Below are positions 16,598 through 27,378 of a stretch of DNA of 64,000 nt, in pieces. Made by a program: the position numbers and the translations under genes. Below the pieces are notes generated by a model, which worked only from the letters and a program-made list of their open reading frames with translations, was not told where the DNA came from and made no database searches. Positions within the stretch are counted from its first letter, which is position 1, and each line of letters opens with the position of its first letter. The stretch is taken from positions 6,553,404-6,617,403 of the forward strand of contig NZ_CP042914.1 of assembly GCF_008065135.1 (NCBI RefSeq), read 5' to 3'. Origin of the DNA: Roseimaritima ulvae (GTDB lineage: Bacteria > Planctomycetota > Planctomycetia > Pirellulales > Pirellulaceae).

Positions 16598-18235
16598 TTA
16601 TGGGGAACCAGGGAATAAGCGTGCCAGGGTGTCTGCGATCTGGTGCGGATGACTGCCGTTAACTTCGGCGGGCAATTCTATCAACCATTCGGCGGCCTGC
16701 TCACGGTCTTGAGGCAAAGCCTTTTTGGCCAGCGATTGAAACACGGCTTTGGCCGCGATCACCGTGGGATCGTTGCCGGTCATCGTAAAACTGCCCAGTT
16801 TGTGCACCAGGATAAACGGCATGTCATTGAAGGGAAAGGTTTTGGGACGACCTCGGACCTGCAACACGATCTGCTCTCCCGAAGACTCGACCACGGCGAC
16901 CTCCGCCCCGGCGGTCAACATAAACGTATTGCCCGAGGGCAGCTCCTCCATCGCTTTGACGACGCCGTGGTAGTAGTAGTCGGCCAGATCGGCGACTTCG
17001 AACAGCTGGTCGGCGATTTCCTTCTGTTGTGGATTGGCCGCGGCGGCTTGTGCTTTTTCAGCCAAGCTTTTCATCTCCGTCCAGCCCTGGCTTTTGATCG
17101 CCGCTTCGGCCGCGGCGATGGCGGTCTGGCCGGCTTGCAGTTCCGCCGGACTCGGCGCGGCAGGTTCAGGCTCGGGCCCCGGCTGCATCGACGCCGCGGG
17201 GTCGGTGACCGTCGCTGGCGGAGGCGTCATCGAGTTATTGCCGCCCATCGCATCGTTGCCATCCATCGAATTGTTGCCGGTCATGGAGGTGTCCAGCGGA
17301 GGCGGCAGGGGGACGTCGACGTTGGCCGTCAGCGGCGGCAGTGAGCTGGGGTCGGGCGCGGAACCGGCACCGCGAGCGCCCACGTTGCCCATCACCGGAT
17401 CCACGGGGCGGGAAGCCGGACGTGCGGCCGGCGCAGCGGCTCGGGGAGTATTGGGATTTGCTTGAGCAACCGGGTTGTTTCGCTGCTGCTCGCGCTGCAC
17501 CAGCGTGTACACGCCGTACCCAGCACCACTCAACATCGCCAGCATCAGCAGACCGAACCCCAACATCAGCAGGGGACTTCCGCGTCGCCGCCGACGCTTT
17601 GTCGGCCGAGCGACCGCGGGTGCGACGACTGGACCGATAGCGGGACCGGCGGCGGCGGGTTCGTCGTCCAAGACCAACGAAATTTCGGGCGTTGCAACAG
17701 GCGGCGTGGCGGCAGCGGGCGGCGTGGCAGCGATGGGCGGCAGGCCCGCGGCGGGCGGCGGCTCGGCGGCTGATTCCGACTGGTCGAACTGCCCCAAGCT
17801 GCTGCCCGGCGGCAGCGGTGGGGGTTCGTAAGCTCGTGCCTGGGAGGCTCTCTGCGCGGCGGCATCGACGTCAAACGGGGCCAGCGGATCCATCGCCGGC
17901 AGCAGGCCGCGCAAGGGGTCCTGCGCCGCCTCGCCGCGAACTCGCTTGCTCGCGTTTGACGCCTGGGCGCGTTTCTGCAGTTTGGCGTCATAAGCCGCCT
18001 TCAACTGCGGATCGATCAACAGCTTGCGGGCCTTGGTGACCGCCGCCGCGGCCTGTTTCCAGACCGCCGCATCGGTTTCGCTTTGACTGCGTTTGAGCCG
18101 TTCGACAGTGCCCTCGATCGCCGCTTCGATGCGCTGCGGGTTCGACTCGCCGGCCGCCAATCCCAGCAGCTCGTACGCATTCGGCTTGTTGTTTCCGGGA
18201 GCGATTCCCAGGACGTCAGCGAGAGTTTGAGTCAT
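16598..18235 (-). CDS. Membrane protein with degenerate J-domain-like N-terminus
   Basis: A 545-aa protein. Residues about 18-92 (NAYELLGLAAGESNPQRIEA ... KARKLLIDPQLKAAYDAKLQ) look like a DnaJ-type helical hairpin that has lost the HPD tripeptide, so it should not stimulate DnaK; planctomycetes carry many such proteins. A Pro/Ala-rich linker follows, then basic residues RRRRR and one membrane helix (222-246, SPLLMLGFGLLMLAMLSGAG). A second low-complexity linker has NNSMDGN repeats (about 320-345). The folded C-terminal domain (about 365-545) has no family I recognise. The topology suggests an N-terminal cytoplasmic domain and a C-terminal periplasmic domain. It abuts the M20 gene. Confidence 0.8.
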   Translation of the reverse strand: MTQTLADVLGIAPGNNKPNAYELLGLAAGESNPQRIEAAIEGTVERLKRSQSETDAAVWKQAAAAVTKARKLLIDPQLKAAYDAKLQKRAQASNASKRVRGEAAQDPLRGLLPAMDPLAPFDVDAAAQRASQARAYEPPPLPPGSSLGQFDQSESAAEPPPAAGLPPIAATPPAAATPPVATPEISLVLDDEPAAAGPAIGPVVAPAVARPTKRRRRRGSPLLMLGFGLLMLAMLSGAGYGVYTLVQREQQRNNPVAQANPNTPRAAAPAARPASRPVDPVMGNVGARGAGSAPDPSSLPPLTANVDVPLPPPLDTSMTGNNSMDGNDAMGGNNSMTPPPATVTDPAASMQPGPEPEPAAPSPAELQAGQTAIAAAEAAIKSQGWTEMKSLAEKAQAAAANPQQKEIADQLFEVADLADYYYHGVVKAMEELPSGNTFMLTAGAEVAVVESSGEQIVLQVRGRPKTFPFNDMPFILVHKLGSFTMTGNDPTVIAAKAVFQSLAKKALPQDREQAAEWLIELPAEVNGSHPHQIADTLARLFPGSP

Positions 18236-18328
18236 GCAAATCTACCTAGGCGGTCCACAAGTGTTTATTCCTATCATATCTGGTCAGTCCGCAGACGGCC
18301 AATTTCCAGTGCGTTTGGCGGCCGTGAT

Positions 18329-19111
18329 TCAAACCTGTTGGCTGAGCCGCGTAAGGGCTTCGCGGACCAGGTCGGGCGCCAGCGCGTGCTCGCGGCGGAG
18401 CAGGGGAGCCAGCAGGGCGGCGTCGCCCCCGGTCAGCAACAATTTGACCGGTTCGGCCGACTGCTGCTCGACCTGCCCGACAATCGCTTCGATTGTGCCC
18501 ACGATATTTGTGTACACGCCGGTCACGATGGCCGAAGCGGTGTCGATGCCGGGGTACTGCGGCGGCGGCGGAGCAGCGGTTAACCGAGACTGTAAAATCG
18601 GCCCCACCGCGGCGGCGAGTCCCGAAGTATGGTCGTGCAGCGACTGCAGCTGCATCTGCACGCCGGGCAGGATGGCGCCGCCGCGAAAGATCCCCTGTTG
18701 GTCGGTCCAGTCGATCGTCAGCGCCGACCCGGCGTCGGCCACGATGGCGGCTCCGCCGTGTCGTTTCCAGGCCGCCCAGCTGGTCAGCAACCGATCCACG
18801 CCCACCGACTGGCGAGCTTGTACAGCGGTTTCAATCGGCACGTCAGCGGCTGACAGAGTTTGCACACGATCGGCGGGGCAGTGCTGCCGCAGCGCCGCGT
18901 TCAGCCGCTGACCGCCAGCCGCGTTCACGCTGGCCACCAGCCACGTCACTGCCGGAGCCGACGCCGCCCACTGGCCGCGCCACCGCAGCAGGTCCTGAGG
19001 CCAATCGGGCGAAGCGCTCCGTTGCTGAAACGGTTCCCAAGACTGTTCGCCTAGTGGCCAACACTTGATACGTGTGTTGCCCACGTCTACACCGATCCAC
19101 ATCCGATTCAC
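18329..19111 (-). CDS. coaX: Type III pantothenate kinase
   Basis: A 260-aa enzyme that phosphorylates pantothenate, the first step of coenzyme A synthesis. ASKHA-fold motifs of the CoaX family are present: WIGVDVGNTRIK (phosphate 1, Asp9), SVGVDRLLTSWAAW (pantothenate-binding Asp106/Arg107), VADAGSALTIDW (Asp126) and GGAILPGVQMQ. The frame opens with GTG at 19111, which overlaps the obg stop in GTGA; an ATG nine bases later (19102) is the alternative start. Four-base overlap indicates translational coupling with obg. Confidence 0.93.
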   Translation of the reverse strand: MNRMWIGVDVGNTRIKCWPLGEQSWEPFQQRSASPDWPQDLLRWRGQWAASAPAVTWLVASVNAAGGQRLNAALRQHCPADRVQTLSAADVPIETAVQARQSVGVDRLLTSWAAWKRHGGAAIVADAGSALTIDWTDQQGIFRGGAILPGVQMQLQSLHDHTSGLAAAVGPILQSRLTAAPPPPQYPGIDTASAIVTGVYTNIVGTIEAIVGQVEQQSAEPVKLLLTGGDAALLAPLLRREHALAPDLVREALTRLSQQV

Positions 19112-20259
19112 CGTGGTTGATCCCCGCGAACGTCCTTGGCCTGATGCTCATCGGACAAGTCAGCGGTCGGTCCGGCCAGATGCGGGGGCACACGGGCGGG
19201 GGCTGATGGGCCGGCCGGCTGGTCTTCGTCGGCGGGGGTCGAGGCCAGCGGATCCCGTTTGGCCGCGGGCCGCGTCTGGTCGAGTTCGGTCAGGACGGCA
19301 TTTAACATTTCCCGCAAGCCCTCGCCGGTCACGGCGCTGATCCGGTGGACGGGCCGGCCCAGGTGGTCGGCCAGCGCCTGTTGGACGTCGCGGCTTTCGG
19401 GCAATTCTGCTTTGGTAACCGCGACAATTTCCGGTCGTGAGGCGAGGTCCTGGCTGTACGCATCCAGCTCGCCGCGGATCGAAATGTAGTTCTCCAGCGG
19501 ATCGGTTTGGTCGGTCGGTTGGGGTTCGACCAGATGCAGCAGGATCCCGGCGCGTTCGACGTGGCGGAGGAATTCGTGCCCCAGGCCCACGCCCTGAGAG
19601 GCCCCGTCGATCAAGCCCGGGATATCGGCCAACACAAACGTGCGTTCGCCTTGGGCCCGAACCATGCCCAGATTGGGGTGTTTAGTTGTGAAGGGATAAT
19701 CGGCGATCTCGGGCCGGGCTTTGCTCAACCGGCTCAGCAGCGTGCTCTTGCCGGCGTTGGGTTTGCCCACCAGGCCCACATCGGCGATCGACTTCAGTTC
19801 CAGGATTACGGCTCGGGTTTCCCCCAGTTCGCCGGCGGTCATCTGCCGGGGAGCCTGATTGGTGGAGCTTTTGAAGTGGATATTGCCGTAACCGCCTTTG
19901 CCGCCGCGAGCGATCACGATCGAATCGCCCTCTTCGATCAAGTCCTTGATCACGAAGCCGTGTTCGGCGTCGATCACGGCGGTGCCCGGCGGCACGCTGA
20001 GGTGCATGTCTTTGCCCTGTCGGCCGTGGCAACCGGAGCCCTGACCGGCAACGCCGTGGGGCGCTCGCCAGAAGTGCCGACCGCCGAATTCGGCCAAACT
20101 ATTCACGCCTTCGTGGGCGGTCAGGATGATGCTGCCGCCGCGACCGCCGTTGCCCCCATCGGGGCCGCCTTTGGGGACGTACATTTCACGGCGAAAACTG
20201 ACGCAGCCGTCTCCGCCCTTGCCGGCTTGCAATTCAATTTTGACTCGATCGACAAACAT
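19108..20259 (-). CDS. obg: Obg-family GTPase
   Basis: A 383-aa ribosome-associated GTPase acting in large-subunit maturation and stress control. The glycine-rich Obg fold covers 1-157 (KGGDGCVSFRREMYVPKGGP, then GGNGGRGG). The G domain follows: G1 GKPNAGKS (165-172), G2 around YPFTTKHPNLG, and G3 DIPGLIDGA (212-220). The G4 position reads VTKAEL instead of NKxD, a Thr for Asn and a Glu for Asp; the G5 SAVTGEGL is normal. The C-terminal tail (about 340-383) is short, polar and not conserved. It lies 102 bp downstream of rpmA, the usual rpmA-obg order, and overlaps coaX. Confidence 0.95.
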   Translation of the reverse strand: MFVDRVKIELQAGKGGDGCVSFRREMYVPKGGPDGGNGGRGGSIILTAHEGVNSLAEFGGRHFWRAPHGVAGQGSGCHGRQGKDMHLSVPPGTAVIDAEHGFVIKDLIEEGDSIVIARGGKGGYGNIHFKSSTNQAPRQMTAGELGETRAVILELKSIADVGLVGKPNAGKSTLLSRLSKARPEIADYPFTTKHPNLGMVRAQGERTFVLADIPGLIDGASQGVGLGHEFLRHVERAGILLHLVEPQPTDQTDPLENYISIRGELDAYSQDLASRPEIVAVTKAELPESRDVQQALADHLGRPVHRISAVTGEGLREMLNAVLTELDQTRPAAKRDPLASTPADEDQPAGPSAPARVPPHLAGPTADLSDEHQAKDVRGDQPR

Positions 20260-20361
20260 CTACTTGGGTCCAAAAAACAAGGGCCGCCCCGCGCGATCAA
20301 TAGACGCGCGAACCGGCCCGATGGTTCAACTTCGCTGGCGAAGGAAAACGGACGATTGCCC

Positions 20362-20607
20362 TTAGGCGACGTCGACGTTAACCCGTCGGCCTTTGCGATC
20401 AAAACGGACAACGCCTTCGGTCAAGGCGAACAGCGTGTAATCATTGCCGATGCCAACGTTTCGGCCGGCGTGGAATTTCGTGCCTACCTGGCGAACCAAA
20501 ATGCTGCCCGGCGTGACGGCTTGACCGCCAAATCGCTTCACTCCACGACGCTGTGCGTTACTGTCGCGACCGTTGCGGCTGGAGCCCTGACCTTTCTTAT
20601 GTGCCAT
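20362..20607 (-). CDS. rpmA: 50S ribosomal protein L27
   Basis: An 81-aa protein with the full L27 sequence pattern: the [20 protein letters not shown] start, then [29 protein letters not shown] and [14 protein letters not shown]. The N-terminal tail reaches the peptidyl-transferase centre. There is no N-terminal propeptide of the Firmicutes type. It is the first gene of a cluster with obg and coaX. Unusually, rplU (L21), its customary upstream partner, is not present in the 187 bp between rpmA and the next gene. Confidence 0.98.
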   Translation of the reverse strand: MAHKKGQGSSRNGRDSNAQRRGVKRFGGQAVTPGSILVRQVGTKFHAGRNVGIGNDYTLFALTEGVVRFDRKGRRVNVDVA

Positions 20608-20731
20608 CTTACTGCTGTTCCGCTGCTTAAATACGAACCGCCACGGGACGGTTCTAAAGGAATGAATTAAAGATTTTAACTTTTTTGTGTTGTGTTGGTC
20701 CTAGCATCGCCCTCCCCGCTCGTCCCTCGCG

Positions 20732-20750
20732 ACCCTCCCAGAGGGAGGGT
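20732..20750. terminator. 8-bp stem hairpin upstream of rpmA, downstream side of the 20795 gene
   Basis: ACCCTCCC, loop AGA, GGGAGGGT. It lies just past the stop of the minus-strand gene at 20795 and before the rpmA promoter region, so it probably ends that transcript. Same hairpin type as 455-477 and 1432-1452. Confidence 0.5.
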
Positions 20751-20794
20751 GCAGCACGTTAACGTGAGGCGTCCGATTTACTAGTGCCAGCAGA

Positions 20795-21790
20795 CTAGCG
20801 ATAAACCCACTGATAATCAAGCCGCTTGTCCACGCCATATTGCTGGAGAATGTACGCCTGCTCCTCGGGATCCGTATAGGCGGGGATGCCGAAGCGAATC
20901 TCGTCCTCGGTTTGACGCACCGAGTCGCCGGGGCGGTAGAAGTTCAACTGCAGCGTTTTCTTCAAAAACGTGACGTTCCCCTCGGTGTCTTCCTGGCGTT
21001 CAAAGGCGTTGGTCAAACCGGACACGAAGACCGAAAAGAAGTCGATATTGGGATCCACGTCCTCCCAGGTGGCCAGGCCCCAGACGCCCGGAGCCGCCGG
21101 GTCGGTAGAGCGGGGAATCGGCACAGCGCTGATTTCCACCGTGTTGTACAGCGGCGCAGTGATTTTCTCACGCATCGCAATCTTGCTTTTGACCGCCGGT
21201 AAGATCCGATCCAGATACTCCTTGCCGGTGGCCTGATTGGCCAGCACCACCAGCGGAATAAACCGCCGCGATTTGTAGCTGATCGCTTCGATTCGGCCAT
21301 AGGGCGAATCGGTCGTGCTGTCCTCGGCCGCTCGCAGGTCCCCACCCAAATAGCGGACCCGAAACACCATGTACCAAATCAGCTTACGCTGCATCCGGTT
21401 ATTTGGCTGGGGCACATCCACATAGATCTGCCGCAACGGTTTGAAGGAAAACTCCAGACAATACACCTCGCGACGCAAAATCACCTGCTGCGCCATTTCG
21501 GGCAGAGTCCGCGTGCGGGGGTCGCTGTGCGGCCGGCCGTCGGGGAATTCCGGAGCTTTCCAAGCGATTTCCGGATGGGCGGCGATGAAGTCGCGGAGTG
21601 TGATCGGCCCGGTAAAGGTTTCCTCGGCCGTGGGTTGCGGCGGGATCGCCGTCACGGTGCCGGGCGCAAACCGCGTCGACTCCACCCGCACCTCCGGCAG
21701 TTTGGAATCTTGGGCGACGGCGGTTTGCCAGCTGGCCAGTGTCCCTGCCAGGCAGAAAACGGCGAAAGAAAAATTACGGATCAGGGTCAT
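20795..21790 (-). CDS. Secreted hypothetical protein
   Basis: A 331-aa exported protein. The signal peptide (FSFAVFCLAGTLASWQTAVAQ) is cleaved near residue 26. The mature part has no Cys pairs beyond one Cys, no repeats and no enzyme motif. Segments such as CLEFSFKPLRQIYVDVPQP and KLIWYMVFRVRYLGG suggest a beta-sandwich-like domain, and the last 60 residues contain YRPGDSVRQTEDEIRFGIP. I believe similar proteins exist in other planctomycetes but cannot name a family. It is separated from the next gene on the same strand by 134 bp. Confidence 0.78.
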   Translation of the reverse strand: MTLIRNFSFAVFCLAGTLASWQTAVAQDSKLPEVRVESTRFAPGTVTAIPPQPTAEETFTGPITLRDFIAAHPEIAWKAPEFPDGRPHSDPRTRTLPEMAQQVILRREVYCLEFSFKPLRQIYVDVPQPNNRMQRKLIWYMVFRVRYLGGDLRAAEDSTTDSPYGRIEAISYKSRRFIPLVVLANQATGKEYLDRILPAVKSKIAMREKITAPLYNTVEISAVPIPRSTDPAAPGVWGLATWEDVDPNIDFFSVFVSGLTNAFERQEDTEGNVTFLKKTLQLNFYRPGDSVRQTEDEIRFGIPAYTDPEEQAYILQQYGVDKRLDYQWVYR

Positions 21791-21924
21791 GCGTCAGACC
21801 AACGGGCTGGGCGGATAACAATTAAGGAGCAGACAGAGGGCCGCGGCGGATCGAATGGTGCCACCGCAGGGCCCTCTAGTTTAACTCGCCCACACCGAAA
21901 ACGCTCATCATTCTCGCGACGAAT

Positions 21925-23370
21925 TTATCGCGAGGATGTGGTTTGGGGGGCGTTCAGCGCGGCGGTTTGCTGCTCGGGCTCGGCGGCGGCTTGCGGCGTC
22001 TCGGGCGAATCAGCCTCGGCGGCCGTGTCCAGGTCCAGGAATCGCAGCGAATGCACAAATTGCTCGTCCGCTCCGGCAAAGGCTTCGACATTCTCGGCGG
22101 CCATCGTAAACGTGGCCAGAATCCGGCGGCCGTTGTCATCGCTACAATGCGCAAACACCCACTGCACGGGAACCCGCTGGACGGCCCCGATGGCGTGCAG
22201 CCGCACGACTCGTAAATCGCTGCTGTTGACCTGCTCGCTGACCTGCAAGAATTCGTCGAACTGATCGCCCAAGGAGCGCCGTACGTCGGCCTGCAAAGCT
22301 TCGGCCGTCAATTGCTCTCCGGGCTTCAGCGGGGGCAGGTGCCGCACGTCGCACTGGGCGATGTCGCGATCATTTTCCACCATCCGCAGCCGCGATAGGC
22401 TGGTCGATTGGCGAATCATCTGCCACTGGCGGTCCATCAGCACGCCATAGCGGCCGGGAATGCTGTACAAATTCACCAGCAACTGACCTTCCGGCGGTGC
22501 TTCGGCCAGCGGTTGCTCGCTCACCGCCGCAGCGGTGCTCAGCGGTTTGCGGATCATTTTGATCGTGGCGGCGATTTCAAAACCCGGTTCGGCCTTGCCG
22601 ATTTCGCGGCGTTCGCGGATCGCCATGGCCACCCAAGTGCAGGTCCGGCTGTCCAAGTCAAAGCTGATTTTTCCGGCCAAATCGATCATCGTGGGCACGC
22701 CGGCGACCGAGCCCTGAACGTTGCCCTTAAATTCCAGCCGAGCGGTTTTGTTGTCCAGCGACGTCAACTTGCCCTCGATTTCGCTGTCCTGCACCGCGTC
22801 GATATCCAACAACCGCCCCACCGCCTCGGCGGGCACCGCATAGGTTTCGTCCACGGCGATGGCGTCGGCGGGCAGCATGCCGTCGACGGCCAAGCTGTTG
22901 ACCGGGATTTCCAGCAAATCCAGTTCTTCGTGCGTCAGGTAAGCTCGCGTGGCATAGGTCACACTGCGTCCTTGCCCCATGTGGGTGGCCACGTGACGAG
23001 CCGAATCGCGGAGTTCAATCCGCTGCGGCGTTCCAGCCGTTTTTCCTTCGCTGCGCGCTTCGTGGTAGTACCGGCGGGCTCCGGTTAACCCTTGGCCATT
23101 ATCTCCAAACACCCGTTCTTCGAAGTCGATCACCGAGTTGTAATCGATGGGAACTTGCCGGTCCCGGTCCTTGGACACCAGTTCGTTTCGGGACAGGTGG
23201 ATATTGCCCTTCAGATCCATCTCCACCCGCACACGAAACAGCGATTGGTCCGCGGGCACCAGCGTTACCCGGCGGCCCTCAGCCGATTCGGCGTGCAAAC
23301 GCGGGGATGTGGAGGCGGCCAGAGAAACAGCAGCCAAGCTATTGAGCAGAAAATTGCGTCGTCGCATCAT
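21925..23370 (-). CDS. Secreted hypothetical protein
   Basis: A 481-aa exported protein. It starts MMRRRNFLLNSLAAVSLAAS, a Tat-like or basic Sec signal cleaved near HAES (about residue 28). The mature region contains mixed beta-strand segments (FRVRVEMDLKGNIHLSRNEL, LDLLEIPVNSLAVDGMLPAD, TARLEFKGNVQGSVAGVPTM) and ends in an Ala/Glu/Pro-rich low-complexity tail. No catalytic motif was found. The same genomic spot holds another secreted protein downstream (20795-21790), and the two may be co-transcribed. Function unknown. Confidence 0.78.
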   Translation of the reverse strand: MMRRRNFLLNSLAAVSLAASTSPRLHAESAEGRRVTLVPADQSLFRVRVEMDLKGNIHLSRNELVSKDRDRQVPIDYNSVIDFEERVFGDNGQGLTGARRYYHEARSEGKTAGTPQRIELRDSARHVATHMGQGRSVTYATRAYLTHEELDLLEIPVNSLAVDGMLPADAIAVDETYAVPAEAVGRLLDIDAVQDSEIEGKLTSLDNKTARLEFKGNVQGSVAGVPTMIDLAGKISFDLDSRTCTWVAMAIRERREIGKAEPGFEIAATIKMIRKPLSTAAAVSEQPLAEAPPEGQLLVNLYSIPGRYGVLMDRQWQMIRQSTSLSRLRMVENDRDIAQCDVRHLPPLKPGEQLTAEALQADVRRSLGDQFDEFLQVSEQVNSSDLRVVRLHAIGAVQRVPVQWVFAHCSDDNGRRILATFTMAAENVEAFAGADEQFVHSLRFLDLDTAAEADSPETPQAAAEPEQQTAALNAPQTTSSR

Positions 23371-23958
23371 TCGATTGGTACCCGATTCACCACTCAGTGG
23401 TTCAAAAAAACTGTGTCACGCCACTGCGTTACAAATCGGCCGACGATGGCAGCCGGCTGCAACCAAAACGACTGCCAATTAGGCGGACTGTATTATTTTG
23501 AGACAAGTAAAGCTTTCAAACCAATGAACGGTTTACAAAAACGAATGCTAGAGGAGAACTCGACAGGACCTGGGGAATTTGCCGCAACTTACGGCCAGTC
23601 AAGGGGTTAAATCAACATAAGCGGATAATCGCAGGCGATTTTCCGATTCTGGCCCAGAATTTCCTATATGTCTTAGTCAGTCGGTCGGGAGGCTGCCGAG
23701 GTTTTTGGCAGCAGCCCACCGATTCCGGAATCACGAAATTAACCTAAGTCGTTATTTTTTCTCAGCTTGAGTTAATTCAGTGAACCGTTTTGCGGGTTTG
23801 GAGTCTAAGAACTTGAGACCCAATGGCGCGTTTTACGCGTAACATAAGTAAAGCGATCGGCAAGGAGCCGGTCTGCGATTGGCAACGAGTATTGGTGCTT
23901 CACGAGGAAGCGCTCCCCGGGCTAACTGAGCATTAGTCGAGCGACCCGCCGGGGCCGC
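23371..23958. other. Long leader between divergent genes, no gene
   Basis: These 588 bp are more AT-rich than the flanks and separate the secreted hypothetical from the sigma factor. They contain a small dyad ATTCTG-GCC-CAGAAT (23646-23660) and AATCGC-AG-GCGATT near 23627-23640. No persuasive frame was seen. A long 5' untranslated leader or regulatory region for the sigma gene is possible. Confidence 0.5.
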
Positions 23959-25677
<1,719 letters not shown>

Positions 25678-25703
25678 GCGACGTCCATAGGCGCCGCCTC
25701 GCT

Positions 25704-25830
25704 CGTAGCTACGCTCTCCAGAGCGTGGGGCCGTAGCCGAACTCGCCAGAGTTTGGAGACCGGCGCGGAGCCCACCGTCTGGCGACGGTAGCTACGAACG
25801 GTCCAATCTCTGGCGAGATCGGCTACGAGA
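25704..25830. repeat. Cluster of dispersed GTAGCTAC/GCCAGA hairpin modules
   Basis: Four modules lie in a row: CGTAGCTACGCTCTCCAGAG (25704), CCGTAGCCGAACTCGCCAGA (25731), CCCACCGTCTGGCGACGGTA (25771) and CAATCTCTGGCGAGATCGGC (25804). They sit between the convergent ends of the sigma gene and the DUF1598 gene, where they may act as bidirectional terminators. Confidence 0.85.
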
Positions 25831-25848
25831 GGCGCTACGCTACCGCTC

Positions 25849-27234
25849 TTAGCTGTTCCACCACCATGTGGTGGTGTCGGCGTCGGCCGTGGCAGCTTGA
25901 TGCGTTTCGCTCAGTTCGTTGACGACCTTTTGCGTCGACACGACTTCGAACGCGTTAACGCTGACGCCGCCGGAGGTGCTGACGATCCAGCCCTGGTTGC
26001 CGCGAATAAAGCTGCACTGCGGCTCGATCGCCCGCGGGGTTTGGAAAGAACTGGTTTGCACCAAGCTCTCGGTGCCCATCAGCACGTCCAGGTCACAACC
26101 ACTGTGCTGTTCCAAGCGTTCCTGGGTGATCAAAGTCGCGATCACGCTCAGGTCCATGATGTTTCGCAGATCGCCGAAGATGGCTTGGCTGCGAGCCAGT
26201 TCGGGGTACTTCTCGGTCATCAATTCAGCCCACTTTTGAGCCGTTTTGTTGGTCCGACCGGCTTGCTCGACGTTGCCATCGGCCAGCAGGCGATCGCTTT
26301 CCGTCAGGGTTTTGACGCCCTGCCCGCTGATCCGCCAGGCCAACCGATCGGCCGTGCGTTCCAATGCGTTGTAGTTGGTGGTCATCCACCAGCGAGGGTT
26401 GGTGGACGAGGACTGGCGTTGGTTCTTGGCCATCGTCATATAACTGGGCAGGCCCTGAATGGGGGCTTCGGCCAGTTCCATGGCGATACGTTTCATTTCA
26501 AAGTCGGCGGCCACCAACACGCGAGCGTAGCGGCTGTCGGTGGGAACGCCGGTCAGCTTAACAGTCTGCGGTCCAAAAGCTTCACGCATCGCCGGTTCCA
26601 GCACGCGGGGGTCCGTCAGGCGATTGCGTTGAGCGCGACGCAACAGGGCATTCAGTCGCTGGCGTCCTTCGGCCGTCGGTTCGATCGAGCAGCTGATGCC
26701 GGCTTGGCGAGCCATTTCGACCGATTGCATGGCGATCATTAGGTCTTCCAGCAACAGTGTGGGCTGGCCGCTGTGGGCCCCGACCACCGAGGCGTCTTCG
26801 CGGACCACCCAGGGTTCGGCCGGACCGGCCAGCACGATGTCTTGCTGTTCGGGGTAGACCAGCACGTATTCGACGCGTTGCAAGCCGGCCAAATAACGCA
26901 TTTCGTCGGGTAACCGCTGCCCGTTGGCTTTGGTTTCGCGAATTGCCTGCTGCAGTTTCGCCAGCGAGACCATCCGCAACTTGGCGGCTTCGCCCAACTG
27001 CCCCGGCGGTGCTTTGACCTCGGCACGTAATTGGTTCAACAGATCTTCTCGATCCACCACGGTGGCGGCGCGGACGAGCCCCTGAGCGTCAATCATTACG
27101 CCCCCCACCGCGTTTTGTCGCACCCCAGCAATCCCCGCATAGGACAACGCGGCTCCGCTGAACAGGGCAAACGACACCAGCAGGGTCGCGGTGGACAGGA
27201 ATCGAAAGCCAGACCGATCGGCTTGAGGTTTCAT
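25849..27234 (-). CDS. DUF1598 domain-containing secreted protein
   Basis: A 461-aa protein with an N-terminal hydrophobic signal or anchor (FLSTATLLVSFALFSGAALS, about 12-32). The region from about 35 to 420 fits the DUF1598 family found in planctomycetes: GIAGVRQNAVGGVMIDAQGL, RYLAGLQRVEYVLVYPEQQD and DIVLAGPAEPWVVREDASVV are recognisable segments. No catalytic residues can be assigned, and the role is unknown. It ends in TTTWWWNS. It faces the sigma factor gene tail-to-tail, and the divergent sigma-54 activator starts 144 bp beyond its start. Confidence 0.88.
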   Translation of the reverse strand: MKPQADRSGFRFLSTATLLVSFALFSGAALSYAGIAGVRQNAVGGVMIDAQGLVRAATVVDREDLLNQLRAEVKAPPGQLGEAAKLRMVSLAKLQQAIRETKANGQRLPDEMRYLAGLQRVEYVLVYPEQQDIVLAGPAEPWVVREDASVVGAHSGQPTLLLEDLMIAMQSVEMARQAGISCSIEPTAEGRQRLNALLRRAQRNRLTDPRVLEPAMREAFGPQTVKLTGVPTDSRYARVLVAADFEMKRIAMELAEAPIQGLPSYMTMAKNQRQSSSTNPRWWMTTNYNALERTADRLAWRISGQGVKTLTESDRLLADGNVEQAGRTNKTAQKWAELMTEKYPELARSQAIFGDLRNIMDLSVIATLITQERLEQHSGCDLDVLMGTESLVQTSSFQTPRAIEPQCSFIRGNQGWIVSTSGGVSVNAFEVVSTQKVVNELSETHQAATADADTTTWWWNS

Positions 27235-27378
27235 GAAGGACTCCGAGGGACGATCACAAAGAACGTGGAAGTTAAAGAGCGGTGAATAGGAGGGCCTTCA
27301 ACAAGGCGACAGTCGCTAGAATAGTTCCCTGCCCACAGTGTTTCAACAGATTCCCGCCAACCCTATCTTATCTTACCC

